This document shows positions 9,589-19,193 of a stretch of 61,938 nt of DNA, one piece after another. Positions within the stretch are counted from its first letter, which is position 1; the number at the start of each line of letters is the position of its first letter. The DNA lies in assembly GCA_001839685.1 (NCBI GenBank), contig MLAK01000576.1, forward strand, positions 1 to 61,938, in the 5' to 3' direction. The notes beneath the pieces are model-generated. The model was not told the origin of the DNA. It did not search any database and saw only the letters and a list, made by a program, of their open reading frames with translations. A program made the position numbers and the translations under genes. This stretch comes from Tritrichomonas foetus (Eukaryota > Parabasalia > Tritrichomonadida > Tritrichomonadidae).

Positions 9589-10027
9589 AAGTATGTTTTT
9601 AAATCAATTGTGTCAATAGTTTTTCTATGGGCATTGTAAAAAGGTGAATTAATTCTATCGTCATCATAGTTTATTGGTTCATTTATCGATTAAAAAAAAT
9701 TGTGAATTCAAATTGAAAATATTGAATGAGTATTCAATTTCAATCATGATTGAATGAAAAACAATTACAACTTTGATTGAATCACCATTTCATATCGATT
9801 CAACAGTGTGGTTAATTTTTCATTGATATCACATTTGATTCCTTCTAAAAAACCCATAATGGTTTCTTTTCAGAATAATTGAGTGAATTCTTCCATTAAA
9901 TAAAATTATTCGAATAATTCGTCCTAAATGAAGTCTAAAATAAGAACTCTGAATATGAGGTTATTCTAAAATAATATAGATTCTATTGAGTAAATATTTT
10001 TATATTTATTATCAAAAAAAATACAAA
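9589..10027. other. Intergenic
   Basis: About 440 bp between the syntaxin 5' end and the BiP 3' end. It holds several ATTGAAT/ATTCAAT words that are partly self-complementary, but no gene or RNA was recognised. Confidence 0.45.
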
Positions 10028-11986
10028 TCACAGATCTGCATCTGGAAGCTGACCCATATGGAACAAAAATGCAAACTCTTCACGAGATTCTTCTGCTTTT
10101 TTAGTATAGATTTCTGGATTTTCCATCGGATGATCTTCCAACCATTTTTGCCTTTCCTTTAATTTCTTCCTGAGATCCTTATAAAGCGTTTTTCCATACA
10201 TTGGATTACCTTTTTCTGCTTTCAGTGTTCTTGTGAGCTCCATTAGTGTACCTTCATAATCGACACGTGCAAGAACCCTTTGGCAATCTTTTTCGTCTTC
10301 ATCTGCGAAAGCAGCAGCAGATTCTATTGCTTCTTCAACTTGACTTTCACTCAATGCAAAGTCAAGTGTATCAATTTCTATTGTTTCCATTGTCATTGTT
10401 GTTAATTCTTGAGCAGTAACTGTTAAAATCGCATTAGCATCGATTTCAAAGGTAACTTCTATTTGTAAGGTACCTCTTTGTGCGCGGGGAAGTCGATGAA
10501 GTTCAAAAATTCCAAGAACTCGATTATCACGTGTGAATTTCCTTTCACCTTCGAATATTTCAATACGTGCTCCAGCAGCATCATCATTATGTGTTGTATA
10601 AACTCTACTTCTTTTAACAGGGATTCTAGTATTTCTTGGAATAATTGGTGACATGATCCCACCAACTGTTTCTACTCCAAGTGTCAGTGGATAAACATCA
10701 ACAACTACAAGATCCAGGTTTTCTTTACTTATAACAGCAGCTTGAATTGCTGCACCATAAGCAACTGCTTCGTCAGGATTAATATCTGTACACAATTTCT
10801 TTCCATTGAAATAATTTGATACTAATTCTCTAACTTTAGGAATTCTTGTACTTCCACCAATCATTACAATATCATTAATTTGATCTTTAGTTAAATTAGC
10901 ATCATTTAAAACTTGTTCAATTGTTGTTAAAGTTTTTTGGAATAGTGGCATATTGATTCTATTGAAATCATCAATTGTTAAATTGATTTTTAAATCAATT
11001 CCATCGAAAAACAAGGGAATATAAATTTCTGTAAAATTAATTGAAGGTTTTGATAAATCAATTTTAGCTTTTTCACAAGCTTTCTTTAATCGTGCCATTG
11101 CAACTCTATCTCTTGATGCATCTCTTCCAGTATTTTCAGAAAATCTTTGAATGATTAAAGCGACACATTTCTCATCAAAATCCTCTCCACCAAGCCTTGT
11201 ATCTCCTGCTGTTGTTAACACTTCGAAATAATCTTCTTCCATTGCTAAGAGTGAAACATCAAACGTTCCACCACCCAAATCATAAACAATGACATATTGA
11301 TCACCTTTTTTATCAAGACCATAAGCAAGTGCTGCAGCAGTTGGTTCACTAATGATGCGTGGAACTTTTAATCCTGCGATTTCACCTGCAATCATTGTTG
11401 CTTTTCGTTGCTCTTCATTGAAATAAGCAGGAACAGTGATTACAGCAGCCTGAACTGTTTGTCCCAGATATTTTTCAGCTTGGCGTTTCAATTTTGCTAA
11501 AATAAGAGCAGAAACTTCTTCAGGACTAACTAAAATATCATCATCATAATTATCGTCTTCATTTTTATTTATATGATTATTATTTAAATCCTCATTTCCA
11601 TTACCATTTTCATAATTGTTGAGTGAACTTGAAGATTGGGAAATTTTAATGTATGGACGATCTTCTCTTTCAACAATATGAAATGGAACACGTCTAAGTT
11701 CTTGCTGGACTGCTTCTTCTGAAAATTTACGGCCGATTATCCTTTTTACTGCAAAAATGGTTTCTTCAGGACATATCGTACTAAGTTTTACGGCACTTTC
11801 TCCAACAACACGTGATTTTTTATAATAGGAAACAACTGATGGTGTTGTCCTGCGATCTGCATCATCAGGGATTATTTCAACTTCGTTTTGGTTGTTATGA
11901 ACAGCGACAACAGAAAATGTTGTACCTAAATCAATTCCAATGATATAAGAAGAAACAAAATTTAACAGTAATGGAAGGATAATCAT
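10028..11986 (-). CDS. ER-type Hsp70 (BiP/GRP78-like) with an Asn/Asp-rich insertion
   Basis: ATP-driven chaperone of 652 residues. A short hydrophobic leader (MIILPLLLNFVSSY) precedes IGIDLGTTFSVV, so entry into the secretory pathway is likely. Hsp70 signatures are intact: IGIDLGTT, IVYDLGGGTFDVSLL and VMIGGSTRIPKV. The substrate-binding part starts at DVYPLTLGVETVGG. Two oddities are visible. About 35 residues rich in Asn, Asp and Glu sit at about 118-150 inside the ATPase domain, before SPEEVSALILAKLK. The C-terminus is PDADL rather than the usual KDEL or HDEL. The gene is divergent to GSK3, with only 80 bp between the two start codons. Confidence 0.93.
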   Translation of the reverse strand: MIILPLLLNFVSSYIIGIDLGTTFSVVAVHNNQNEVEIIPDDADRRTTPSVVSYYKKSRVVGESAVKLSTICPEETIFAVKRIIGRKFSEEAVQQELRRVPFHIVEREDRPYIKISQSSSSLNNYENGNGNEDLNNNHINKNEDDNYDDDILVSPEEVSALILAKLKRQAEKYLGQTVQAAVITVPAYFNEEQRKATMIAGEIAGLKVPRIISEPTAAALAYGLDKKGDQYVIVYDLGGGTFDVSLLAMEEDYFEVLTTAGDTRLGGEDFDEKCVALIIQRFSENTGRDASRDRVAMARLKKACEKAKIDLSKPSINFTEIYIPLFFDGIDLKINLTIDDFNRINMPLFQKTLTTIEQVLNDANLTKDQINDIVMIGGSTRIPKVRELVSNYFNGKKLCTDINPDEAVAYGAAIQAAVISKENLDLVVVDVYPLTLGVETVGGIMSPIIPRNTRIPVKRSRVYTTHNDDAAGARIEIFEGERKFTRDNRVLGIFELHRLPRAQRGTLQIEVTFEIDANAILTVTAQELTTMTMETIEIDTLDFALSESQVEEAIESAAAFADEDEKDCQRVLARVDYEGTLMELTRTLKAEKGNPMYGKTLYKDLRKKLKERQKWLEDHPMENPEIYTKKAEESREEFAFLFHMGQLPDADL

Positions 11987-12008
11987 AAATTACTTTTCGA
12001 AGGTGAAA

Positions 12009-12013
12009 AATGA
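12009..12013 (-). promoter_or_regulatory. Putative Inr, TCATT, for BiP
   Basis: Minus-strand TCATTTTTC, about 25 nt before the BiP ATG at 11986. It lies 12 bp from the plus-strand initiator of GSK3. Confidence 0.45.
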
Positions 12014-12024
12014 TGACCAATTTA

Positions 12025-12029
12025 TCATT
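12025..12029 (+). promoter_or_regulatory. Putative Inr, TCATT, for GSK3
   Basis: Lies inside the longest possible GSK3 frame, 40 nt before the ATG at 12067. It argues that translation starts at 12067 and not at 12010. Confidence 0.45.
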
Positions 12030-12066
12030 CAATTTGTGGTTAAAATTTTTTTCGTCCGATTTGAAA

Positions 12067-13074
12067 ATGAGACCCAAGTTCTCAAACCAAGCCAATCAGC
12101 AAAGTAATAATCGAATCACCACCAATACAATTAATTTCGAACCCAATGAAGAGTATTCTCTTGTCAGAACGATTGGCAACGGAACATTCGGTGCAGTATT
12201 TGAAGTCGTTGATCCATACGGCAATCATTATGCAGTCAAAAAGGTTGTTCAAGACCCACATTATAAGAATCGCGAGTTAGATACGCTAAACAGACTGAAT
12301 CATCCCAATTGCATGAGGCTCATCAAATCATATTACACGCGCGAAGGAAATCCCAGTCTACTTTATTTACACATAGTTTCTGACATTTTTCCAACAGATC
12401 TTTATAAATTTGTGAAAAATCCAACAGTCGAAATTACCAGCGATTTGGTTCGCATTTTTTCTTACCAAATATTTAGTGCGCTTCATTACCTGCATCAAAA
12501 TGGGATCTGCCATCGCGACATGAAGCCTACGAATGTCCTTGTTGATCCTCCAACAGGACGTTTACAATTATGTGATTTTGGATCAGCCAAGCCAATCCGT
12601 GCAGATGAAGACAGCGTGTCTTATATTGCGACAAGGAGTTACAGAGCACCTGAACTCTTATTCGGCTGCAAAAGATACAGTTTCCCGGTTGATATTTGGG
12701 CAGCAGGATGTATCATATCTGAACTAGTGAACAAAGGACGAATCCTTTTTAGTGGACAATCAAATGATGAAATGATAAGAGTGATAATGAAGGTTCTAGG
12801 ACCACCAACCGCCCAAAATTTGAGAGAGTATGGAAGTACCAAAAAACCATCAAAATCAAAGAAAACTCGAATACCGATAAAATCCGTTCTTGAATCGCCA
12901 ATTCCTGACGATTTGGCTGATCTTCTCGAAAAAATATTTGTTTATTCCCCTTCCGAAAGAATTAATGCATATCAATGCCTTAATCATCCATTTTTTGAAC
13001 CAGTTCGAAGTGAAAAAGCAAAATTGCCAAATGGTGAAATTTATAGACTTTATCCACAACAAAACCCATTTTAG
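12067..13074 (+). CDS. GSK3-family protein kinase (shaggy type)
   Basis: CMGC Ser/Thr kinase, 335 residues from this start. Visible motifs are glycine loop GNGTFG (37-42), catalytic Lys in AVKK (58), VQDPHYKNREL typical of GSK3, HRDMKPTN (149-156), LCDFGSAK (168-175) and activation loop VSYIATRSYRAPE. The loop tyrosine (Tyr186) corresponds to the regulatory Tyr216 of animal GSK3 beta. The C-lobe ends with the NAYQCLNHPFF-type motif, so the kinase is complete and should be active. The frame extends 19 codons upstream to 12010, but an initiator at 12025 favours the shorter form. No regulatory N-terminal Ser motif was identified. Confidence 0.95.
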   Translation: MRPKFSNQANQQSNNRITTNTINFEPNEEYSLVRTIGNGTFGAVFEVVDPYGNHYAVKKVVQDPHYKNRELDTLNRLNHPNCMRLIKSYYTREGNPSLLYLHIVSDIFPTDLYKFVKNPTVEITSDLVRIFSYQIFSALHYLHQNGICHRDMKPTNVLVDPPTGRLQLCDFGSAKPIRADEDSVSYIATRSYRAPELLFGCKRYSFPVDIWAAGCIISELVNKGRILFSGQSNDEMIRVIMKVLGPPTAQNLREYGSTKKPSKSKKTRIPIKSVLESPIPDDLADLLEKIFVYSPSERINAYQCLNHPFFEPVRSEKAKLPNGEIYRLYPQQNPF

Positions 13075-13089
13075 AACTTCTTTATACGT

Positions 13090-13185
13090 CTGATACTATT
13101 ATATTATACTATTATTTTATACTATTATTTTATACTATTATTTTATACGATTATATTATACTATTATATTATACGATTATAATAT
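13090..13185 (+). repeat. Short tandem repeat, about 14-bp unit TATACTATTATTTT
   Basis: About seven imperfect copies of TATAC(T/G)ATTAT(A/T)TTA directly after the GSK3 stop codon. Confidence 0.85.
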
Positions 13186-14387
13186 TATATTCTCAAATTC
13201 GAGGATTTTTGTTGTTTTTGTTGTTGCATTTAGAGTTTTCTTATCATATTTTTGTAAATATATTAAAATTGTAAATATATCAACCTTTTATATTTCTTCT
13301 TTCTATTATTTAAAGAATATGTATTTCCAAAAGTGCAAAAATGTATATGCTGTTATATGGAAAACCATTCTAATATTTGACCAACAATCTGGCATTCCAA
13401 ATGGGTGAATGTGATGTAACTTTGCGGGCCAATTCTACTCATTCAGCCTTTGGGGAATGCTTAGTGACCCAAAGAACGAGTAAATGTCTTTCATATTTAC
13501 CCATTAAACTTTTGACCTTTATTAGATCTAATTATTTCGAAAAGTTAATCTCGGAAAATCGAATTCCTATGATCCTACCAAGAAAAAGAAGTATTTGATT
13601 ATTCCGAAAACATTAGAGAATTCAATAACGAAAAATACTTAGTGAAAGAATTCTTCATAAACAATTGATTTGAATCCTCTTGTATCGAAGGGCAATAGTG
13701 AAAGCCGATGCTTGTATTCGTTCTGTAGAAAAGTAAAATAATTCTAATTTTTGGAGAGAAAGTGCTACATCACACAATCACATTCTTCTCTTTGGTAATT
13801 CAATTCAGTTCATCCGTTCCCAATGGATTTGAAAGAATGAACTGAACTTCGTTTAGCATTTTTTCGATCTTCTTTCGAGAATTGATAAGTGGATTTCTAC
13901 AATCTGTTTCAAACGATTGTCGGGAAAATGATGATTTGGTTACTTCTGCCAAAAACTGAGAAGAAACTGAAAAAATCTGAATAGGATTGGACAATGTGAG
14001 AAGTGAAAGACGAATAAGCGTGTATTACTGAATTCGCAAACGGTCAGAATTGGAAAAAAGAAGGGTATGAAAGGTGGAGGAAATCAATGAATGGCTTCAT
14101 TCTTTTCAATCTATGATTGTGTGAGTTAATAACTAAAAAGAACAATATGATAAGTATCATAAACATTTATAAATCAATTGATTTTGAGTTTCCTTTTGAG
14201 ACATGACAAGCATGTTTGTATATTTGTTTCTAAAATATATGATCTTCAACTTTAATCTCTTTAAAATGAAGAAATCCTCAACTTTGGCTAGAAATTGGTT
14301 CATTGTTGAAACATACAGAGTTGTATAAAAAAAATCTCTCATCAATATAGTTTAGTGTAAACTTGTTTAAGTAGAGTGTTTTTCATA
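13186..14387. other. Intergenic between GSK3 and the LRR gene
   Basis: About 1.2 kb without a convincing gene. A MITE-like element lies at 13400-13505. Minus-strand frames of 62-64 codons at 13800-13994 and 14157-14345 have no promoter-like motif and no recognised family and are not called. Confidence 0.4.
13400..13505. mobile_element. MITE-like element, short copy
   Basis: Ends are imperfect inverted repeats: left AATGGGTGAATGTG, and right reading AATGGGTAAATATG on the other strand. The inside resembles the element at 59288-59470: GTGATGTAACTTTGCGGGCC, ACTCATTC, GACCCAAAGAAC. The two look like diverged copies of one small non-coding family. Confidence 0.5.
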
Positions 14388-14394
14388 TCACTTA
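14388..14394 (+). promoter_or_regulatory. Putative Inr, TCACTTA
   Basis: Good match to the initiator consensus, 53 nt before the ATG at 14443. Confidence 0.35.
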
Positions 14395-14442
14395 TCCGAA
14401 ATTTTGTGAACAACCTTCTAACGTATTAAATAAATTATATTT

Positions 14443-15090
14443 ATGACAACTCCACCTAAACGTCAACGACCAAAGGAATCTACAATTGCATCCGCATATG
14501 CCATTGTTACAGCACCTGCTGTTGATTTGTCAATGCAAGAACTTCGAGAATTCAGTGAAATGGATATGGAACAGAATAAAAATAAAGCCGAACTTGATCG
14601 ATTAATCAAGAGAAATGGAGCCGATCGTATTTTAATTAATGCCCTCCGTCTCAACAACAATAAAATTGACGCGTGGGGTGGATTTATCACCAAAATCCGA
14701 AGTATGTCGCCAATCGACATTTCGAAACTTCAATGGCTCGATTTATCGTTTAATAAATTCACAACAATTGAACCAACAATTGCAAAATTAAAAGGTTTAC
14801 GAAAACTTCACTTACATGCAAATTTAATTCACGATATTCGTGATGTACAAAAATTAGTAGAACTTCCCGAATTAGTTGATCTTACACTTCACGGAAATCC
14901 AATCGAAGAAAGAGGAAGAGGAAAATATCGAAATTATATTATCGGCCAATTACCAAATTTGAGGTCTTTAGATTTCACGCCATTAACAGAAAGAGATAAG
15001 GCACTTGCTTCTTCATATTGCAAGAACTATTCTTTGATGAAAGGTGTTTTTACTGATGAAGAAAGAGGAAGAAATAAGGATCCAAAATAA
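14443..15090 (+). CDS. LRRC51-like leucine-rich-repeat protein
   Basis: A 215-residue protein. LRR units are visible from about residue 67: INALRLNNNKIDAW, LQWLDLSFNKFTTIE, LRKLHLHANLIHDI and LVDLTLHGNPIEER. The closing motif KYRNYIIGQLPNLRSLDFTP followed by LTERD matches the C-terminal cap of LRRC51-type proteins. That family is generally found in ciliated organisms; its exact role is not settled. It converges with a KATNIP-like gene, another cilium-associated protein. A generic SDS22-type LRR protein is the alternative, but the cap favours LRRC51. Confidence 0.75.
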   Translation: MTTPPKRQRPKESTIASAYAIVTAPAVDLSMQELREFSEMDMEQNKNKAELDRLIKRNGADRILINALRLNNNKIDAWGGFITKIRSMSPIDISKLQWLDLSFNKFTTIEPTIAKLKGLRKLHLHANLIHDIRDVQKLVELPELVDLTLHGNPIEERGRGKYRNYIIGQLPNLRSLDFTPLTERDKALASSYCKNYSLMKGVFTDEERGRNKDPK

Positions 15091-15757
15091 CTAACTTTGA
15101 TATTTACTAAAAATCTTTTAAGCAAATTCTCGAATTTTATTACGAATAGAATCTTCATCAAACTCATCATGATTGGTTCAAAGAGTTTTAATACCAGGTC
15201 AAGTAATTAATAGATAGTCCTTCAATGAAACATTTCATGTCTAATTATGCATTTGTTCACTTTTGTTGAGTTTGGGAAAAGAAAGACATTCATGTTATAA
15301 CGTGAATAGTGTGACTTATGATTAATAATAGGAAAAGTTATGGTGATTTGTGACTGTCATCAGATAGATGACATATACAATTTCGCCTTAATAGTTTCGA
15401 TCATATCGATAGCAATCATCGATATGATATGGTTGAATGCAAACAGTTCAATGCACATTTCCATGATTAAAAGCAATCAGAATTCAAAATAGAAAAAGCG
15501 CAAAAAATAAAAATAATATCGAATAAAAAAAAATTATAATTAATATCTTTTTAAATAACAATAAAAAAAACATAATTCAAATTATAATAAATTCAGGAAT
15601 TATATAAGATAATTATATAATTTACACTGTAATAAATCGTAGATAAGAAATATATTCGCTTTTTTCGTGAAACATGATATGACATTTCTTTTACCTCATC
15701 AGAACATTTGGTTATTTTCCAATCCAATTGATTAAAATAGGTCAATACCCAAATGAA
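15091..15757. other. Intergenic between converging genes
   Basis: AT-rich spacer. One small dyad around 15401-15430 (GATCATATCGATAG / ATCGATATGAT) is visible; nothing else recognised. Confidence 0.45.
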
Positions 15758-17479
15758 TTATTCTTCTTCCAAATAAACAGCCTTCTCTCGAATACTTGGC
15801 ACATCAACAAAGTGAATGTTCGTTGTATTCTGCACCATTCCGACAAGTGATCCAGTTCCTTTTTTCACTTTTCCACACCAAACCAGATGTGATCCTGCAC
15901 GAAGTGAAGCTTGCTTAATGCCGAATTTCAAATTTCGTTTCATTGCATTGAAATTCCAAATTACGAACTGCGTGACGATTTTCGGCTTATTGAATGAAAT
16001 TGTAATTGAAGGGCGTTTTGACCAATCCGTTGTCACTAGCATCATTTCCTCCCATTCGGTCGTGAATTTATCTCCTCTGAAAAGGATTTTCGGATCTTGA
16101 TATGACGTGAAACCTTCTAAAACGATATCATCAATATCTTTGTATGGAATAATACACTTTTTTTTATCATAGATATCGATTCCATTCAATCCAATGAAAT
16201 TATCATCGGTATATGTGGAATAAATTTCAATTCGGAACTTCTTCGTTTTTAGAACTGGATATTTCCCATAAATATCTTGAACACCTTTATTTTTTGCGAG
16301 ACTCGGGAAAAGTGACATTAATACTTCTGATGATTTGTAAGATTGAATCTGTTTCTGTTTTTTGGCCATCTCTAATTGACTGTTTACTGCATTCAATGAA
16401 GTCAATTGATTGTTTATACCGCTAAATGGGTTTGCTGGATAAGAAGAGCTTTTTTGTTGCTCATTCGATTCATTAATAAAGACGCCAAAGTCGGCGTTTG
16501 GATCTCCATCATGTTCATTAATGGGATTAACATCATTTGTAGATAAATTCAATAAATTTAATGTGTTGAAATGATTATGTTTGTTAATTTGATTATCAAA
16601 TGATTGTGGGTTATCAGGATTTTTTTGCTTTTCATTTTCATCAAAAAATTCGAAGTTCAATCCAAACTCGCGAGGTGTGTCACCCGCAAAAATAACATTG
16701 TGGCCATCCAATACATTAACCGTCCTTATTGAAGCATCTCCTGAACCTTTTTGATTCCAAATTCTACAATACTTTGGCTTTCGATCAATATCAGCAAAAA
16801 TGATAATAGAAATGGTTTCTGAACTTCCTTCTGGCGGAAATTTCATTGCTATTGTTTCATCTGAATTTTTCAATAAATTATAATTGACAACACTATCTAA
16901 TTTCACATCTTTCATTTTTAATCCAAATAAAGCATCATCAGAAAGTTTTGGAATTGTGCTGATGTTTTGAATGTGTATCGCTGCTCTCTTTTCATCCAAT
17001 ACTTGAATTGATGGCAGAATGATTTTTTCTGGATCTCCCCAATTGGATCGAATTTGAATTGTAATAATCCGTCCTTCGAAATCCATCATACTCATTACTC
17101 CGCGCATGCTTGTACTATTTGGAATAGTTGGGATTCGACTTTGTGACTGCTTGGAATTCAATCCATTGATATTTAGAGCTCGAACAGCTTTGAGGTCAAG
17201 ACTACTTCCTATTGAGGAAAGGGAAGCCTTGGAGCCTAGGGATGTCAGTTTTTGGTTGAATTTTAAGACGGAAAATGAGCTTTTGATTTGTTTATGAGTT
17301 TTTGTATTCCCAAGTGAAAGAATGTCACTTTTTAGGTCAAATTTGTTTGCTTTATAATTGGACGCATTCATCTTGGGAACACCTGAGGGTGGCATATGTG
17401 GAACATTAATGTTCAGCTTCGTTCTTGAAATCGATGAAAGAGCGCAATTTGAAGCCGAGCGAGGTGGTGCTGGTTTCAT
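15758..17479 (-). CDS. KATNIP-like protein (katanin-interacting, DUF4457 type)
   Basis: A 573-residue protein with two copies of the characteristic beta-rich unit of KATNIP (KIAA0556): IQIRSNWGDPEKIILPSIQV at about 142-160, and IEIYSTYTDDNFIGLNGIDI at about 417-436. Each is followed by an FVIWNFN or CRIWNQ-type strand, and the C-terminus carries a VKKGTG turn. In animals KATNIP sits at the ciliary base and binds katanin and microtubules. Residues 1-130 are Ser-rich and probably disordered. The protein is much shorter than vertebrate KATNIP, apparently retaining only two domains. A parabasalid axonemal or basal-body role is inferred. Confidence 0.75.
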   Translation of the reverse strand: MKPAPPRSASNCALSSISRTKLNINVPHMPPSGVPKMNASNYKANKFDLKSDILSLGNTKTHKQIKSSFSVLKFNQKLTSLGSKASLSSIGSSLDLKAVRALNINGLNSKQSQSRIPTIPNSTSMRGVMSMMDFEGRIITIQIRSNWGDPEKIILPSIQVLDEKRAAIHIQNISTIPKLSDDALFGLKMKDVKLDSVVNYNLLKNSDETIAMKFPPEGSSETISIIIFADIDRKPKYCRIWNQKGSGDASIRTVNVLDGHNVIFAGDTPREFGLNFEFFDENEKQKNPDNPQSFDNQINKHNHFNTLNLLNLSTNDVNPINEHDGDPNADFGVFINESNEQQKSSSYPANPFSGINNQLTSLNAVNSQLEMAKKQKQIQSYKSSEVLMSLFPSLAKNKGVQDIYGKYPVLKTKKFRIEIYSTYTDDNFIGLNGIDIYDKKKCIIPYKDIDDIVLEGFTSYQDPKILFRGDKFTTEWEEMMLVTTDWSKRPSITISFNKPKIVTQFVIWNFNAMKRNLKFGIKQASLRAGSHLVWCGKVKKGTGSLVGMVQNTTNIHFVDVPSIREKAVYLEEE

Positions 17480-17577
17480 GCCGCAGCTTTTAAAAATAAT
17501 ATACTATTCAAAAAGTTCGATAATATTGAATTTGCATTTGAAAAGTTTATTTTTTCAAAAAACTCATATCATCATTA

Positions 17578-17976
17578 TGGATATTTTCAATACTATAGAA
17601 TTTTTGATAATAAAAAAAAACCATGTAACGGGATATCTATCAAATTTGAAAACTCTCATAGAATAAAAGTTTCAAAACATATCACAGAAATATTTCACAT
17701 TCAATCTATCAATTAGTTGACCTTATTACATAAATTGTTGGATTTTGTTTATGGTTTTGACTTTTTGTCCATGAATTTCGATTCAGCTTTTGATGATGTT
17801 AACTTTTGGAAAGATAAAATAAAAATATATTGTTTCCCAAACTTGCAAAAAAGTATAATACATTGAAAGATGAATTGATTGAAATATTATTATTTTGGGA
17901 AGTGTATAAAAAATCATCTATTTGCTTGATAAAATGGATACATAATTCTCTAATTGAACAAATTTCTAAAGCATAG
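17578..17976 (+). pseudogene. Decayed gene, coding pattern across frameshifts
   Basis: Starting at ATG 17578, which has TCATT directly in front of it, protein-like sequence continues through three frames to TAG 17974-17976. Segments are an N-terminal MDIFNTIEFLI, then SFKTYHRNISHSIYQLVDLI, then FDSAFDDVNFWKDKIKIY, then TLKDELIEILLFWEVYKKSS. Neighbouring segments overlap at shift points, and no single frame exceeds about 50 codons after the start. This looks like a gene that has lost its frame. Family not recognised. Confidence 0.4.
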
Positions 17977-19162
17977 TGTAATGTGTTGTATACATCATTA
18001 CTAGCAAGAAAACTCAATAGCAAAATTCAAGCTTTTGTCATAAACTATTGAATAGTTTGATAATACTCAAAGAAAATCTTTCAAATCGGAAATAACTTTC
18101 TTAAAAAATGAACCTTTCAAAATCATGAAGAGGAAATGAAAGTAACTAAATTATAGAGCACATAATAAAAAAGAAAACAGTATTTCAAATCAAAATGTTC
18201 CAAAAAAAAAAAACTTTTTTTCTCCATTCTAGATAAGTGCGAATTTTCCGTTATTATTAGCTATTTTTGTATCATTGATGTTTTTTGATCGCATTCTGAA
18301 AGTAAAATATAAAGATAAAGTAAACAATAAATTCAAAGGCTTAAAAACACTGTCATGAATATATCCAATTGAACTTAGGATTGTATCTATTATTGTAAAA
18401 TCCAATGTTTCTATAATATGTATTCAAAACTCTATTACCATTTCTTTTGACGAATGACTTGATTTTATTATTATCTGATGAATAAAAATTGGGAAGAATC
18501 TTTTGGAAATTTAATGTGCATGATTTGATTTCATCTATTAATAAAACTTATTATTAACACATTATTTTGAATACATCATTGTGACTATTTCGAATTACGA
18601 ATCTTTGATACCTTTATTCTTTTGTTTTTCTGGAAATTAGCTGATTAACAGATTAATAAACATAATACTGCATGCTTTTCTTTTGATTGGTCACAAGTCT
18701 TCAGCAACTGCATTTGGGGTTTTTCATACAAAATGATTTTTCAAGTAAATTGAATCAATTCTGTGAGAAAATTTCGTATGGATACCATTTTTTCAGAGAT
18801 ACTCTTTGACATTTATTTTCTCTACTCTTTATTTGATAAACAAACTGCATTCAAGACTTTTTCTTCTTCATAAGTCACAAAACTAGTCTAAGTTTTTTTA
18901 ACAAAATTTCACCGGAAAATTAATAAATGTGATCCTTCACAAAATCATAAGCCTTTTCAATACATGTTGTCAGAATAAGCTTGGTTTCTTTAATAAAAAA
19001 GCTATTTTTTTGTACCATTAATTATTCTACAATAAAAACCATAATAATATTGTTTTCATTTTTCTCAAAAGAACCAAAAATTTCGTTTCATTTCCAATCC
19101 AAAATGATTCGATTTTTTCAGTTTCTATTTTATTTGATAGAATGAATGAACTCTGAAAAACT
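17977..19162. other. Intergenic, long AT-rich stretch
   Basis: About 1.2 kb with no convincing coding pattern, RNA or repeat. Confidence 0.4.
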
Positions 19163-19167
19163 TCATT
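19163..19167 (+). promoter_or_regulatory. Putative Inr, TCATT
   Basis: 29 nt before the ATG of the prominin-like gene. Confidence 0.4.
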
Positions 19168-19193
19168 GATCTAACTAACAAAAAATATAGTGT

